Origin: JAAZGD01 sp034003765
GTDB lineage: Bacteria > Bacillota > Clostridia > Peptostreptococcales > Anaerovoracaceae
Assembly (NCBI GenBank): GCA_034003765.1
Contig: JAVEXZ010000002.1
Span: 62,001-126,000 of the forward strand
DNA: 64,000 nt
Reading direction: 5' to 3'
Shown: piece by piece, positions 41,720-49,838 of the stretch
Position numbering within the stretch: position 1 is the first letter of the stretch
How the letters are laid out: each line of letters opens with the position of its first letter
Notes under the pieces: model-generated
The model's database searches: none
What the model saw: only the letters and a program-made list of their open reading frames with translations
What the model was told of the DNA's origin: nothing
Program-made: the position numbers and the translations under genes

Positions 41720-43769
41720 TGCTCTTTACTTGGCCATCTTTTGTAACAACCCAATATGGTGGACTCAATTCTCCATAGGCTTCTAGTGATTCCAAGAAAT
41801 CTTCCATACTAACAGTTTTCTGTTTTGCGTCTCCTTGCCAATCTATAATGCTGTAGGTGGTGTCTTCACTTACCTGATGAAACATGGGGTAGTTTTTTGG
41901 GTTGTGGATATAGTATCCGTTAGGCAAGTCATTGGGATTTATATTAAGGGCCTTTAATCTCTCTGCGTCTTCCTCTGTGAGCCATTCTACTTGGTCTAGG
42001 TGGAAGTAAGGTGTAGAATTATCCCCAGTTGTGAAATCAGAAATATATCCCAGGTAAGTGCTTTCAGGAGTGATCATAAAATCCTTTACTGTAGCAGAGA
42101 AATCTGCTTCAAGCTGGTCTATCCCAACATTTTGTCCAAGATCCTTATTAATCCAATCAAAGGCAACCTGTAATGGATCAAGTAACTCCCTTCTTTGACC
42201 CTTATCTACCTCCTCCTGCTGCTCCAGATAATAATCCGATATCATCTTATCCGTATTAGGTATTTCATGATAAATCATACCGTTTCCATCCATCCAACGT
42301 TCCACACACCATATTCCTTTATCACCTTGGATAACAGGCTGAGATAAGAGTAGTTGGCAGTTTTCTCCAGTTGATAATGGGAACTTCACTAAAACATGAT
42401 TTCCGCTATAGCTTTCATTAGCAAGTAGACCCCTAGCTTCTAACAAAGCCCTAAGAGATATTTCTTGCCCAGCTAATGTTGATAAGTCCCTTTCTCCATT
42501 CCAGATATTCCCTAAGTAATCAGGGTAATTATTCTTGTCTGGGTTTTTGTATGAGAAAACCATTATAGGTCTGCCCATGCTAGAACTCTCAGTAATCCAC
42601 CCATCTTCTTCATTCATACCGCCTGCCAACATAACATTATCTATATCATCTGCTTTTAAACGATATTCAAGTGCCCAAATTTCTATGGGATAAGGGAGCA
42701 GGTTATCAAAAGTTCCAATTAATTCTAGCTTTGTGATTTTCTTGTCTAGAATTTTTACACTATTATGCTTTGACCCTTCCAAAAAATCAATTTGCTTCTG
42801 TATGTATTGATATGCATAGTCTTCTATCGTAAATTTTGATGTTGTGGGATTACTTAAGAGTCCTATAGAAACCCCTGCAACTAGGACTAGACCTGCGATA
42901 ATTATCCAAAAGGCTGGTTGTTTATAGTTTAATATGTTCATAATACGCCCTTTCGTTTTATTTTCACCAAAGGCTAGCGGACAGCCGCCAATAATTCTCT
43001 TTCCACTGGACAAAGACAGTAGAGAACTTGAATAATCCTTCTTAATGCCATTTCCCATCTCTTTTAAAACTCTTTCATCACAGGAAAGTTCCATGTCGTC
43101 ACTCATTAAAAAGAAGGCTAGCCATACCAGAGGATTATACCAGTGAATGCATACTACTAAAAAAGCTAAGGGTTTTAAAATATGATCATATCTACTAATA
43201 TGAGTTTCTTCATGCTTTGTAATATATTCTTTTTCCTTTTCTGAAAGGCCTAAAGGTAGGTATATTTTAGGTTTTATTATTCCAAAAACAAAAGGACTAC
43301 TGATTGCCCCTGTTTTATATACATTGCTTCTAAGTAATGTGGCACCACGTAATTTGTTGCTTAAGCGGATAGCAGTAAAGATGCTGTATAAGAGTAATGC
43401 ACCCATTCCGACAAGCCATATTATACTGCCTAGGCCTATCAATACTTGGACAGGGTTTAAGCTAGCTTCAAGAGTTTGACTTGGCAAATAACTATTCACG
43501 GCTTTGTCTATTACCGCTATTCCACTTTGGATTTCAGGAATTTCTGAAGAAACAATATTTTGTGGGATTGTTTCTTTATTTACAAGATTAAGACTGAAAT
43601 CGCTTTCAAAGTTAAATGGGAAAATAAGCCTTATAAAAACCACTGACCAAAGAAGATAGGAAAATATTTTAGGTGCCCGCTTCAAAAGAAGGCGAACTAA
43701 AACTACAAATATAATGACGTAGCTGGCAGTAATGCTCATATTCAAGATTTGTAAAAACAATGCATCCAT
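41697..43769 (-). CDS. BlaR1/MecR1-type M56 metallopeptidase with a large extracellular domain
   Basis: 690 residues. About four membrane spans in the first 300 residues carry the antirepressor peptidase: zinc motif HEETH at 186-190 and ELSCDERV at about 227-234. The fifth span (PAFWIIIAGLVLVAGVSIG) leads to an extracellular region of about 390 residues that does not show the SxxK/SxN/KTG motifs of a penicillin-binding sensor. It is made of regions such as DIDNVMLAGGMNEEDGWITES and ends PYWVVTKDGQVKSITEQYIP. By family, it senses a signal outside and cuts the BlaI repressor next to it. It overlaps rluD by 23 bases at the 3' end. Confidence 0.88.
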   Translation of the reverse strand: MDALFLQILNMSITASYVIIFVVLVRLLLKRAPKIFSYLLWSVVFIRLIFPFNFESDFSLNLVNKETIPQNIVSSEIPEIQSGIAVIDKAVNSYLPSQTLEASLNPVQVLIGLGSIIWLVGMGALLLYSIFTAIRLSNKLRGATLLRSNVYKTGAISSPFVFGIIKPKIYLPLGLSEKEKEYITKHEETHISRYDHILKPLAFLVVCIHWYNPLVWLAFFLMSDDMELSCDERVLKEMGNGIKKDYSSSLLSLSSGKRIIGGCPLAFGENKTKGRIMNILNYKQPAFWIIIAGLVLVAGVSIGLLSNPTTSKFTIEDYAYQYIQKQIDFLEGSKHNSVKILDKKITKLELIGTFDNLLPYPIEIWALEYRLKADDIDNVMLAGGMNEEDGWITESSSMGRPIMVFSYKNPDKNNYPDYLGNIWNGERDLSTLAGQEISLRALLEARGLLANESYSGNHVLVKFPLSTGENCQLLLSQPVIQGDKGIWCVERWMDGNGMIYHEIPNTDKMISDYYLEQQEEVDKGQRRELLDPLQVAFDWINKDLGQNVGIDQLEADFSATVKDFMITPESTYLGYISDFTTGDNSTPYFHLDQVEWLTEEDAERLKALNINPNDLPNGYYIHNPKNYPMFHQVSEDTTYSIIDWQGDAKQKTVSMEDFLESLEAYGELSPPYWVVTKDGQVKSITEQYIP

Positions 43770-43771
43770 GA

Positions 43772-44137
43772 CTAGTCCTCCTTATGGTCATCAATTAATT
43801 TTTGTAGTGACAGTATTTCATCTCCACTTAGTTTTTCGCCCCTTGTAAAGGCAGCTACAAATTTTGGAAGTGATCCATTATAAGTTTCATTCACAAATTG
43901 TTTGCTTTGTTCAGAGTGGAATTCATCTTTTGAAATCAATGCAGATACAGTACTCTTCTCATTTTCAAAAACCCCCTTTTTCTCTAGCCTTTTTAACATT
44001 GTATAGGTAGTTGATTTTTTCCAGTTAAATTCATTCTCACAGATTTTAACTAAATCTCTAGACTGAATAGGATTGTTTGCCCAAATGATTTCAGCGAATC
44101 TCGCTTCTGTGTCAGTTAATTTATATTCTTTCATCAA
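43772..44137 (-). CDS. BlaI/MecI-family transcriptional repressor
   Basis: 121 residues, a winged-helix repressor: LTDTEARFAEIIWANNPIQSRDLVKICENE and WKKSTTYTMLKRLEKKGVF (recognition helix), with a C-terminal dimerisation part. The family represses its own operon until the M56 partner cleaves it. Two operators match this in the upstream region. The M56 gene follows 2 bases later, so both are made together. Confidence 0.93.
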   Translation of the reverse strand: MMKEYKLTDTEARFAEIIWANNPIQSRDLVKICENEFNWKKSTTYTMLKRLEKKGVFENEKSTVSALISKDEFHSEQSKQFVNETYNGSLPKFVAAFTRGEKLSGDEILSLQKLIDDHKED

Positions 44138-44153
44138 TTTTCTACCTTTCTTG

Positions 44154-44211
44154 GTTTACAACTCCTAGACTTATATAAATTTAGTTTACATCATGTAGAC
44201 CAGCTTGTCAA
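44154..44211 (-). promoter_or_regulatory. blaI promoter with two BlaI-type operators
   Basis: On the minus strand the promoter is TTGACA (44206-44211), a 17-base spacer and TAAACT (44183-44188). Operator 1, GTTTACA-TCA-TGTAGAC (44184-44200), lies between -35 and -10; its core TACA-TCA-TGTA is the classic BlaI half-site pair. Operator 2, GTTTACA-ACT-CCTAGAC (44154-44170), lies 30 bases downstream in the leader. Both share the same 17-base design. Binding would block the polymerase, giving autorepression. Confidence 0.8.
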
Positions 44212-44295
44212 CTAGTGGGGCAAAATTTTTGAATTTGAAAAGCAATCAAAAGGACAATACATTTGTCTCCAACTTTTTAAGCAAGGGGCAGATGC

Positions 44296-44340
44296 AAAAA
44301 GGACCCCGCCTCAGTGGAAAACTGAACAAAGGATCCTTTT
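44296..44340 (-). terminator. Terminator of nhaC, in the nhaC-blaI gap
   Basis: Nested stem with outer AAAAAGGACC/GGATCCTTTT and inner TCAGT/ACTGA, usable in both directions. With the promoter/operators at 44154-44211 it accounts for the 327-base gap. The remaining bases (44220-44290) show nothing I recognise. Confidence 0.75.
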
Positions 44341-44464
44341 TTTGCTAATTTCACTTCCGGAATTTCTGTATTTCCATCATGAATTATACTATTGCTATTA
44401 TTTAATTAAAAATGAATTTTCCTTCTAGCTTATTTAAAACAACAATTGGATATTTTAACTTTCC

Positions 44465-45949
44465 TTAACCAAACAACAAACCAGCAATTAGGAATAAAAA
44501 TGCAGATATTATGGCAGCTAGAATTCCAAAAGGTGCTTGGGTTATAGCATGTCTAAAGTTATCACAACCGCAGGCAGCTGAGGTTAGAACTGTTGCGTCG
44601 GAATAGAAGCACACATGACTTCCGAAGACTCCAGCAGATAAAACTGCAGCAGCGACTAATGGTACATTGGCACCAAGTTCCATTGCTATAGGAAGGACTA
44701 TTGGAAATGCTATAACGTACATACCCCAGTTTGTTCCTGTTATAAACTCAGTAAAGGCAAGAACACCAAAGATAATTACTGGCATCAAAGCGGGTGTCAA
44801 TACCGATGTTGTAGATGTAATCACATAATATGTAAATCCTATCTGGTCATTAACAGCTGCAAAAAGAAAAGCAAGTACCATTAGCAACAATGGAAAAATC
44901 ATATTCTTTAAGCCTTGTAATGCTACATCACTAAACTCCATAGCAGACATTATGTTCTGACCCATATACATTATGAACATTACTGCAACTGTGGTAATAA
45001 CACCCATTTGCATATCTATATCAAAATAAATAGTAGAAGCAATAAGGACAATAATTGGTACAAAGAAGTTAACCATTCTAGGATTCTTTGGTAAAATCAT
45101 ATCTCCAGCTGCACCACGGATGTCAATTCTTTCTGAACCTTCAGGGGCGAGAGGGCCTCCAAGAAGTACTCTTTCTTCTGCTTTTTTCATTGGCCCAAAA
45201 ATGGGAATAATCCCTAGTATTATTAAAGGAACAATAAGAGCTGCAGTCCATGCATAAAAATTATAAGGAATGGTTTTTACAAAATATATTAAGCCTTCGC
45301 CTTCTGGCGCCCAGCCATTGAATTCAAATAGTCTGCTAGCAAATACCGACCAAGTAGTTAAGGGAACCAAAACACATAATGGTGCTGCTGTTGAGTCAAC
45401 TACATAAGATAAGAATTCTCTAGGAACCTTATGCCGATCCGTTAAAGGTGCCATGCAGGATCCTACAGTTAAAGAGTTCAAATAGTCATCAATAAAAATT
45501 ACGATGCCTAAAACCCAAGTCCAAATTAGGGCTGATTTTCTGGTTTTGGCTTTCGTAGATACATATTCTCCAAAAGCAAATGCACCACCAGCTCTTTCAA
45601 TAAGTGAAATAATACTACCCATTAGCCCACATACTATTATCAGCCAAGCAATGTCCTCACTAATCATAGTCTCAAGAAGTGTTGAGCTAAAAGCTCCCAT
45701 AACATCCCCTCTGGCAACCATAATAAAGCCCATGACAGATGCTAGAGTCAATGCCTCTAAAATTCTCTTAGTAATAAAAATGTAAACAATTAAAAATATT
45801 GCTGGAAGAAGTGATATTGGGCCAAGACTCTCTGCCCCTTCAGGTATAAACATAGATATCAGAAAACTAGCCCCCATAATAACCAGTACAGCAAAAAGTG
45901 AACGTCTTGCGTTAAAACTATCTTTCTCTGCTCTAAGAAATGTAAACAT
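44465..45949 (-). CDS. NhaC-type Na+/H+ antiporter
   Basis: 494 residues from ATG 45949 (MFTFLRAEKDSFNARRSLF), preceded by AAAGGAT. A longer frame reaches an ATG at 46066, but that ATG lies within a strong terminator hairpin and has no ribosome site, so the longer form is unlikely. The protein has about 12 membrane spans and NhaC landmarks: FIDDYLNSLTVGSCMAPLTDRHK and a second IITEFITGTNWGMYV-like element (AFTEFITGTNWGMY). It should exchange sodium and protons, or sodium and a metabolite, in the cytoplasmic membrane. Related clones act as malate/lactate antiporters, so the substrate is not certain. Confidence 0.85.
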   Translation of the reverse strand: MFTFLRAEKDSFNARRSLFAVLVIMGASFLISMFIPEGAESLGPISLLPAIFLIVYIFITKRILEALTLASVMGFIMVARGDVMGAFSSTLLETMISEDIAWLIIVCGLMGSIISLIERAGGAFAFGEYVSTKAKTRKSALIWTWVLGIVIFIDDYLNSLTVGSCMAPLTDRHKVPREFLSYVVDSTAAPLCVLVPLTTWSVFASRLFEFNGWAPEGEGLIYFVKTIPYNFYAWTAALIVPLIILGIIPIFGPMKKAEERVLLGGPLAPEGSERIDIRGAAGDMILPKNPRMVNFFVPIIVLIASTIYFDIDMQMGVITTVAVMFIMYMGQNIMSAMEFSDVALQGLKNMIFPLLLMVLAFLFAAVNDQIGFTYYVITSTTSVLTPALMPVIIFGVLAFTEFITGTNWGMYVIAFPIVLPIAMELGANVPLVAAAVLSAGVFGSHVCFYSDATVLTSAACGCDNFRHAITQAPFGILAAIISAFLFLIAGLLFG

Positions 45950-46039
45950 AGGCCTATCCTTTCTTTTGTTATAAAATTCCTTCCACCCGCTTATATTACT
46001 TACAGGAGGAACCATAAGATATAAAAAATATATACTAAA

Positions 46040-46074
46040 AAAGACCAACACAAATAATATTTGCATTGGTCTTT
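46040..46074 (-). terminator. Terminator of the two-component operon
   Basis: Arms AAAGACCAA and TTGGTCTTT with further CAAAT/ATTTG pairing inside, followed by TTTTTAG on the minus strand. It lies 40 bases past the regulator stop and shows that the antiporter frame upstream of 46030 is not translated. Confidence 0.92.
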
Positions 46075-46114
46075 AAATAGCGAACCTTTTAGAGTTTTCT
46101 CTTTACTTTACCAA

Positions 46115-46846
46115 TCATTTCAAGATTTCTAGCTCTATTCTGTTTGTTGCTTCCTCTACGCTAACCTCTAATCTGTTAAACTTAACCCCTGAGCCTATAA
46201 TCTCCTGGGCCAAATCACAGATGGTTTTTTCATTAATAGAGTAAAACATTTTTCTATACTGTTCGATTATAACACTATTCTGAATATTGTCAATCATGTT
46301 TTTTTCCATTATGGTAAGAGCATCATAGGCTTTGATTTCGATTTTATCTAAGTTAATAAAAACGGTAACATCACTGGGACCTTTACCAGTCGCTGCTTTC
46401 AAAAATGCTGCAAATTTCCTTTTGATCTCATCTTCCATCTGCTTTTTTGTTTCTAAGGTAAAAACATCTTCTAATACCCTGGTCTTTTCTAATTGATCCC
46501 TATATGTATTGACTATTTCAATTAGGTTTTCAGGGTTTATGGGTTTTAATAAGTATTTATCAATTCCAAGGTTAACCCCTTTTAATATAGTTTCTACTTC
46601 TTCCACTGCAGAAGTTACAATAACATAGGTCTTTGGTGAATGTTTTTTTATTCTTTGAATCATTTCAAGACCGTCCATATTAGGCATGTACAAATCTACA
46701 ATAACCAAATCTGCTTCTTGTTCCTTAAAAATCTCGAATCCTTCTACCCCATCACTAGCTGTAAATATTTTACCAAAACGGCGGGTTAAGTATTTACTGA
46801 GAGCTTCCCTTGCTTGTGTTTCATCCTCAACATAAAGTATTTTCAT
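46115..46846 (-). CDS. Response regulator with C-terminal DUF2294 domain
   Basis: 243 residues from ATG 46846 (AGAGGA site; an upstream ATG at 46906 overlaps the kinase). Residues 1-125 are a CheY-like receiver: acidic pocket YVEDE, phospho-acceptor Asp51 in VDLYMPNMDG, Thr/Ser in VIVTSA and Lys101 in LLKPIN. Residues about 131-243 match DUF2294: FAAFLKAATGKGPSDVTVFIN and TIMEKNMIDNI, VIIEQYRKMFYSINEK. DUF2294 is usually a single-domain protein of unknown function; as the output of a response regulator it is unusual and lacks any DNA-binding helix-turn-helix. The kinase gene ends 4 bases upstream. Confidence 0.85.
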   Translation of the reverse strand: MKILYVEDETQAREALSKYLTRRFGKIFTASDGVEGFEIFKEQEADLVIVDLYMPNMDGLEMIQRIKKHSPKTYVIVTSAVEEVETILKGVNLGIDKYLLKPINPENLIEIVNTYRDQLEKTRVLEDVFTLETKKQMEDEIKRKFAAFLKAATGKGPSDVTVFINLDKIEIKAYDALTIMEKNMIDNIQNSVIIEQYRKMFYSINEKTICDLAQEIIGSGVKFNRLEVSVEEATNRIELEILK

Positions 46847-46850
46847 ATTT

Positions 46851-48731
46851 CTAGTCCTCTTCCTCAATTTTAAGAACAATTCTGCAACAAACACCATCTG
46901 CAACATTCTCTAATTGGATTTTACCATTCATTCTTTGCTCAACAATGATTCTAGAAATGTATAAGCCTACTCCCGTTCCGTCATTATCTTCTTTTGTTGT
47001 AAAGTATGGGTGAAAGAGCTTTTCCAAAATTTCATCAGGTATTTGCTTGCCTGTGTTGGTAATTTCGATTACTACTTCCTTGTCTTTAGTAAAGGCTCGA
47101 ATACTTATATATTTATCCTCTACTTGAGATTCTATAATCCCATCTCTAGCATTATTTATTACATTAAATAATACATGAGAAAATTCATTTTGAAAGCCCC
47201 TTATTTTTATTCCTGAAGCAATATCAACCTTCATGGATATTTGATTATACTTTAAGCTTACTTCCATCAAATCTAATGCCATATTAATTGATTCTGCTAG
47301 GTCAAAATTTGTGTTTTCCTTACTCGGTTTTAAGAAGTCGGTAAAATCTTTGATAGTGGCTACCATATTATCTACTATTTTTCGCAAAGTATTAATTGTT
47401 TTTTCAAATTGTTTTTCATCTAACTCTTGGTATTTATAATCATCGTAAAGGTTTGTTAGTATAAGGTTTATCGTATTAAGGGGTTGTTTCCATTGATGAG
47501 ATATATTCCCCACCATTTCTCCAATCTTTGCCTGCTTTGACTGGTAAATCATAAAGACATCTTTTTCTCTGTTTAATTCAGCTTCATGTTTTAATTCTGA
47601 CTGTATTGCTAAAATAGCATTATGAAAGTCTCCCACTTCATCATCTCTTTCTAAAAATTCCTTTGGAATATTGTGTGTATAATCCCCCATTTCAATAAGC
47701 TTTAATTCATCAGAAGCGCTTAAGATTGGCTTGGCCAGCCTTTTTGCTAGGATTATGCCAAAAACAATTGCCACTAAAATACAAGCCACTGTAAGCAAAG
47801 TTAACATAAGTACAAGGCCTCTGGTGTGAGAAAATACTTCTTTTGATGGTTGGCTAATGCCCAGAACCCAACCATTGGAAATTTCGCTAAATGCAAGAAT
47901 ATATTCTTCATTTTCATCTATATACCTAAGAACATCTGAAGGTTTTTCTAATAGGTGTTCTTTTATTAGGCTTTCATTTTTTTTATATCTGATCTCATCG
48001 ATGTCATCACTAAAAGCAACAATATCAAAATCTCTATTGAACAGGAAAGAGGTCCCTCCTTGGTATATTTTCATGGTTTTAACAATGTCAATTGTATCCT
48101 CTGTTAAAATATCAGCGCCAGCTACCCCTATTAATACTCCACCTACATAAACCGCCCTAGAGTATGATAGCATTTCAAAATTAACATCGGGATCTACATA
48201 TGGGCCTGACCAAGCACCCTGATTTGTTAAAATGGGTTGAAAATAATATAGCATATTTTCTTGAATTGGTTCACTGAAGTCTCGCAGGTTCAAACTAAGA
48301 TCAGGGTTGACCGAATAAGGTTGTCCATCTTCCTTCATTGCATACCATACCTCTTCTTGACTAGGCGCCGTGATTTCTGGATTAAAGGTAAAATATAGTC
48401 CATAGGCTATGTCAGAATATTTCAGGGTTTCTTCAATTATGTTTTCTAAGTATTCCTTATAGGTCTTAATATAATTTGCTCCGTCTTTGTGCTCATTAAT
48501 ATCAAAGGTAACAGAAACATTTGCTGCTAAGGAGTCTACTAAACCCTCAGTATTTTTAAAAATTGTACTTAATTGATTTGAGTATTTTTCAGACCCATAG
48601 GAAAGCATCTGTTCTACCTCTTGATTCATTACTGTGGATGTCTGCATTATACTCACAACGCACAATATAGTAGAAGTAGTGATGGAACAAATAATAATCG
48701 ATAACATTATTTTGAAACTTAATTTTTTCAT
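46851..48731 (-). CDS. Membrane sensor histidine kinase with dCache-like extracellular domain
   Basis: 626 residues from ATG 48731 (MKKLSFKIML). Membrane span 1 is at about 5-28 and span 2 at about 303-330. Between them about 270 residues form a dCache-like sensor (VWYAMKEDGQPYSVNPDLSL, YSRAVYVGGVLIGVAGADILTED). A HAMP linker follows, then the phospho-acceptor in VGNISHQWKQPLNTINLI (His412), and the ATP-binding domain with VLFNVINNARDGI and GTGVGLYISRIIVEQ. The dimerisation motif SHQWxQPL belongs to a known kinase branch without a bound PAS domain. It phosphorylates the DUF2294 regulator downstream; the ligand is unknown. Confidence 0.92.
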   Translation of the reverse strand: MKKLSFKIMLSIIICSITTSTILCVVSIMQTSTVMNQEVEQMLSYGSEKYSNQLSTIFKNTEGLVDSLAANVSVTFDINEHKDGANYIKTYKEYLENIIEETLKYSDIAYGLYFTFNPEITAPSQEEVWYAMKEDGQPYSVNPDLSLNLRDFSEPIQENMLYYFQPILTNQGAWSGPYVDPDVNFEMLSYSRAVYVGGVLIGVAGADILTEDTIDIVKTMKIYQGGTSFLFNRDFDIVAFSDDIDEIRYKKNESLIKEHLLEKPSDVLRYIDENEEYILAFSEISNGWVLGISQPSKEVFSHTRGLVLMLTLLTVACILVAIVFGIILAKRLAKPILSASDELKLIEMGDYTHNIPKEFLERDDEVGDFHNAILAIQSELKHEAELNREKDVFMIYQSKQAKIGEMVGNISHQWKQPLNTINLILTNLYDDYKYQELDEKQFEKTINTLRKIVDNMVATIKDFTDFLKPSKENTNFDLAESINMALDLMEVSLKYNQISMKVDIASGIKIRGFQNEFSHVLFNVINNARDGIIESQVEDKYISIRAFTKDKEVVIEITNTGKQIPDEILEKLFHPYFTTKEDNDGTGVGLYISRIIVEQRMNGKIQLENVADGVCCRIVLKIEEED

Positions 48732-48803
48732 TTTTTCATTACCCCACCAAAACAATTAAAACTGTTTTATTATAATAAAGAGCCACCCACTAAACCTTCC
48801 ACC

Positions 48804-48833
48804 AGTATAATATATCATTAATTACTAGTACAA
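48804..48833 (-). promoter_or_regulatory. Promoter of the two-component operon
   Basis: TTGTAC (48828-48833), an 18-base spacer and TATACT (48804-48809) on the minus strand, about 75 bases before the kinase ATG. The gap 48732-49037 also holds the nadK terminator (48870-48906) and nothing else that I recognise. Confidence 0.6.
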
Positions 48834-48869
48834 TACCAAAGCACACGAAAAGAAATATAAGAACCAAAA

Positions 48870-48906
48870 AGCCACATGTGATCTCATCTTATAATCACAG
48901 GTGGCT
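48870..48906 (-). terminator. Terminator of the nadK/murE-like operon
   Basis: Arms AGCCACCTGTGAT and ATCACATGTGGCT on the minus strand with a loop of 11 bases, followed by TTTTTGG. Confidence 0.85.
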
Positions 48907-49037
48907 AAGATCTTATCCTTGAATTATTTTCGCCTTCTTTTTTCCCCAAATAAATTCCTTATCCTTAATTATATAAGATGGAGAGGAGTTATTGAGGAGT
49001 TTTGAAAAATAGTGGGGATTGATTTAGGGAATACCTA

Positions 49038-49838
49038 TTAAAGAAACTTGGTCTTTACCTTATCCCAGAAATCATAGCTTTCAAATCTTACAAGGTTTAC
49101 AACTCGGTCCGAAAGCTTGATTTTTACTTCTTTCACTTTTTCAAACTTATTTTCTATACTATCAGTTATAACTTTTATTTCTTCATACCGCTCTTCTGGA
49201 ACGACACCTAAATATAGATCTGGAGGTAATAGTATGCTAGATGTAAAGCTGCGATAAGCAGTTGTATTCATTGGGGCAATTGGAGTTACCTGTAATACTT
49301 TCAATCTGGGATCCATTATTGCCCCCCCAAGGGAATAATTGTATGCTGTTGAGCCTGCAGGTGATGCCACACAAATTCCATCTCCAGAAAACTTTTCTAT
49401 AAAACTACCTCCAATAGAAATGCTTAGGTGGACCGTATAAAAATTGGTGGTTCTGATTACCACTTCATTTAAGGCCCTAAGTGTATGGCGACCTCCAGAA
49501 TGAGTAATCTCGGCACCTACAGTAGTCAATGGTTGAATGCGGTAGCTAGACTTAAGATAATTTTCAATACAAAGGTCTACATTTTCTGGCAAGTATTCTT
49601 GAAAAAACCCCAAATGTCCTGTATTTATACCCAAGAAGGGGGTGCTAGGAAAATCACATTCATGGAGGGCCTGTATAAATGCCCCATCTCCCCCAATACA
49701 AACTATTAGTTCAGAATCAGGATCAAAGTTATCCTTAACAGTAAACCCAGCCCTAGCGAACTTCTCAATAAGCCAAGTTTTTGTTTCTATGGATCGTTCA
49801 GTCATGTTGGAAAAAACCGAAACAATTCTATTCTTCAT
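49038..49838 (-). CDS. nadK: NAD kinase
   Basis: 266 residues, close to the Firmicutes NadK/PpnK length. The conserved GGDG is at 49-52 (IVCIGGDGAFIQALH), with NTGHLGFFQEYLPENV, ALNEVVIR, FSGDGICVASPAGSTAYNYSLGGAI and the C-terminal FESYDFWDKVKTKFL, an ending typical of B. subtilis/S. aureus enzymes. The usual GGDGT reads GGDGA. It makes NADP from NAD and ATP in the cytosol. It overlaps the murE-like gene by 11 bases, so it is tightly co-translated with a wall-type ligase. Confidence 0.93.
   Translation of the reverse strand: MKNRIVSVFSNMTERSIETKTWLIEKFARAGFTVKDNFDPDSELIVCIGGDGAFIQALHECDFPSTPFLGINTGHLGFFQEYLPENVDLCIENYLKSSYRIQPLTTVGAEITHSGGRHTLRALNEVVIRTTNFYTVHLSISIGGSFIEKFSGDGICVASPAGSTAYNYSLGGAIMDPRLKVLQVTPIAPMNTTAYRSFTSSILLPPDLYLGVVPEERYEEIKVITDSIENKFEKVKEVKIKLSDRVVNLVRFESYDFWDKVKTKFL

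Noticed and set aside
45950..46066. 39-residue N-terminal extension of the NhaC antiporter
   Set aside because: The ATG is inside a strong terminator hairpin and lacks a ribosome site; ATG 45949 fits better.
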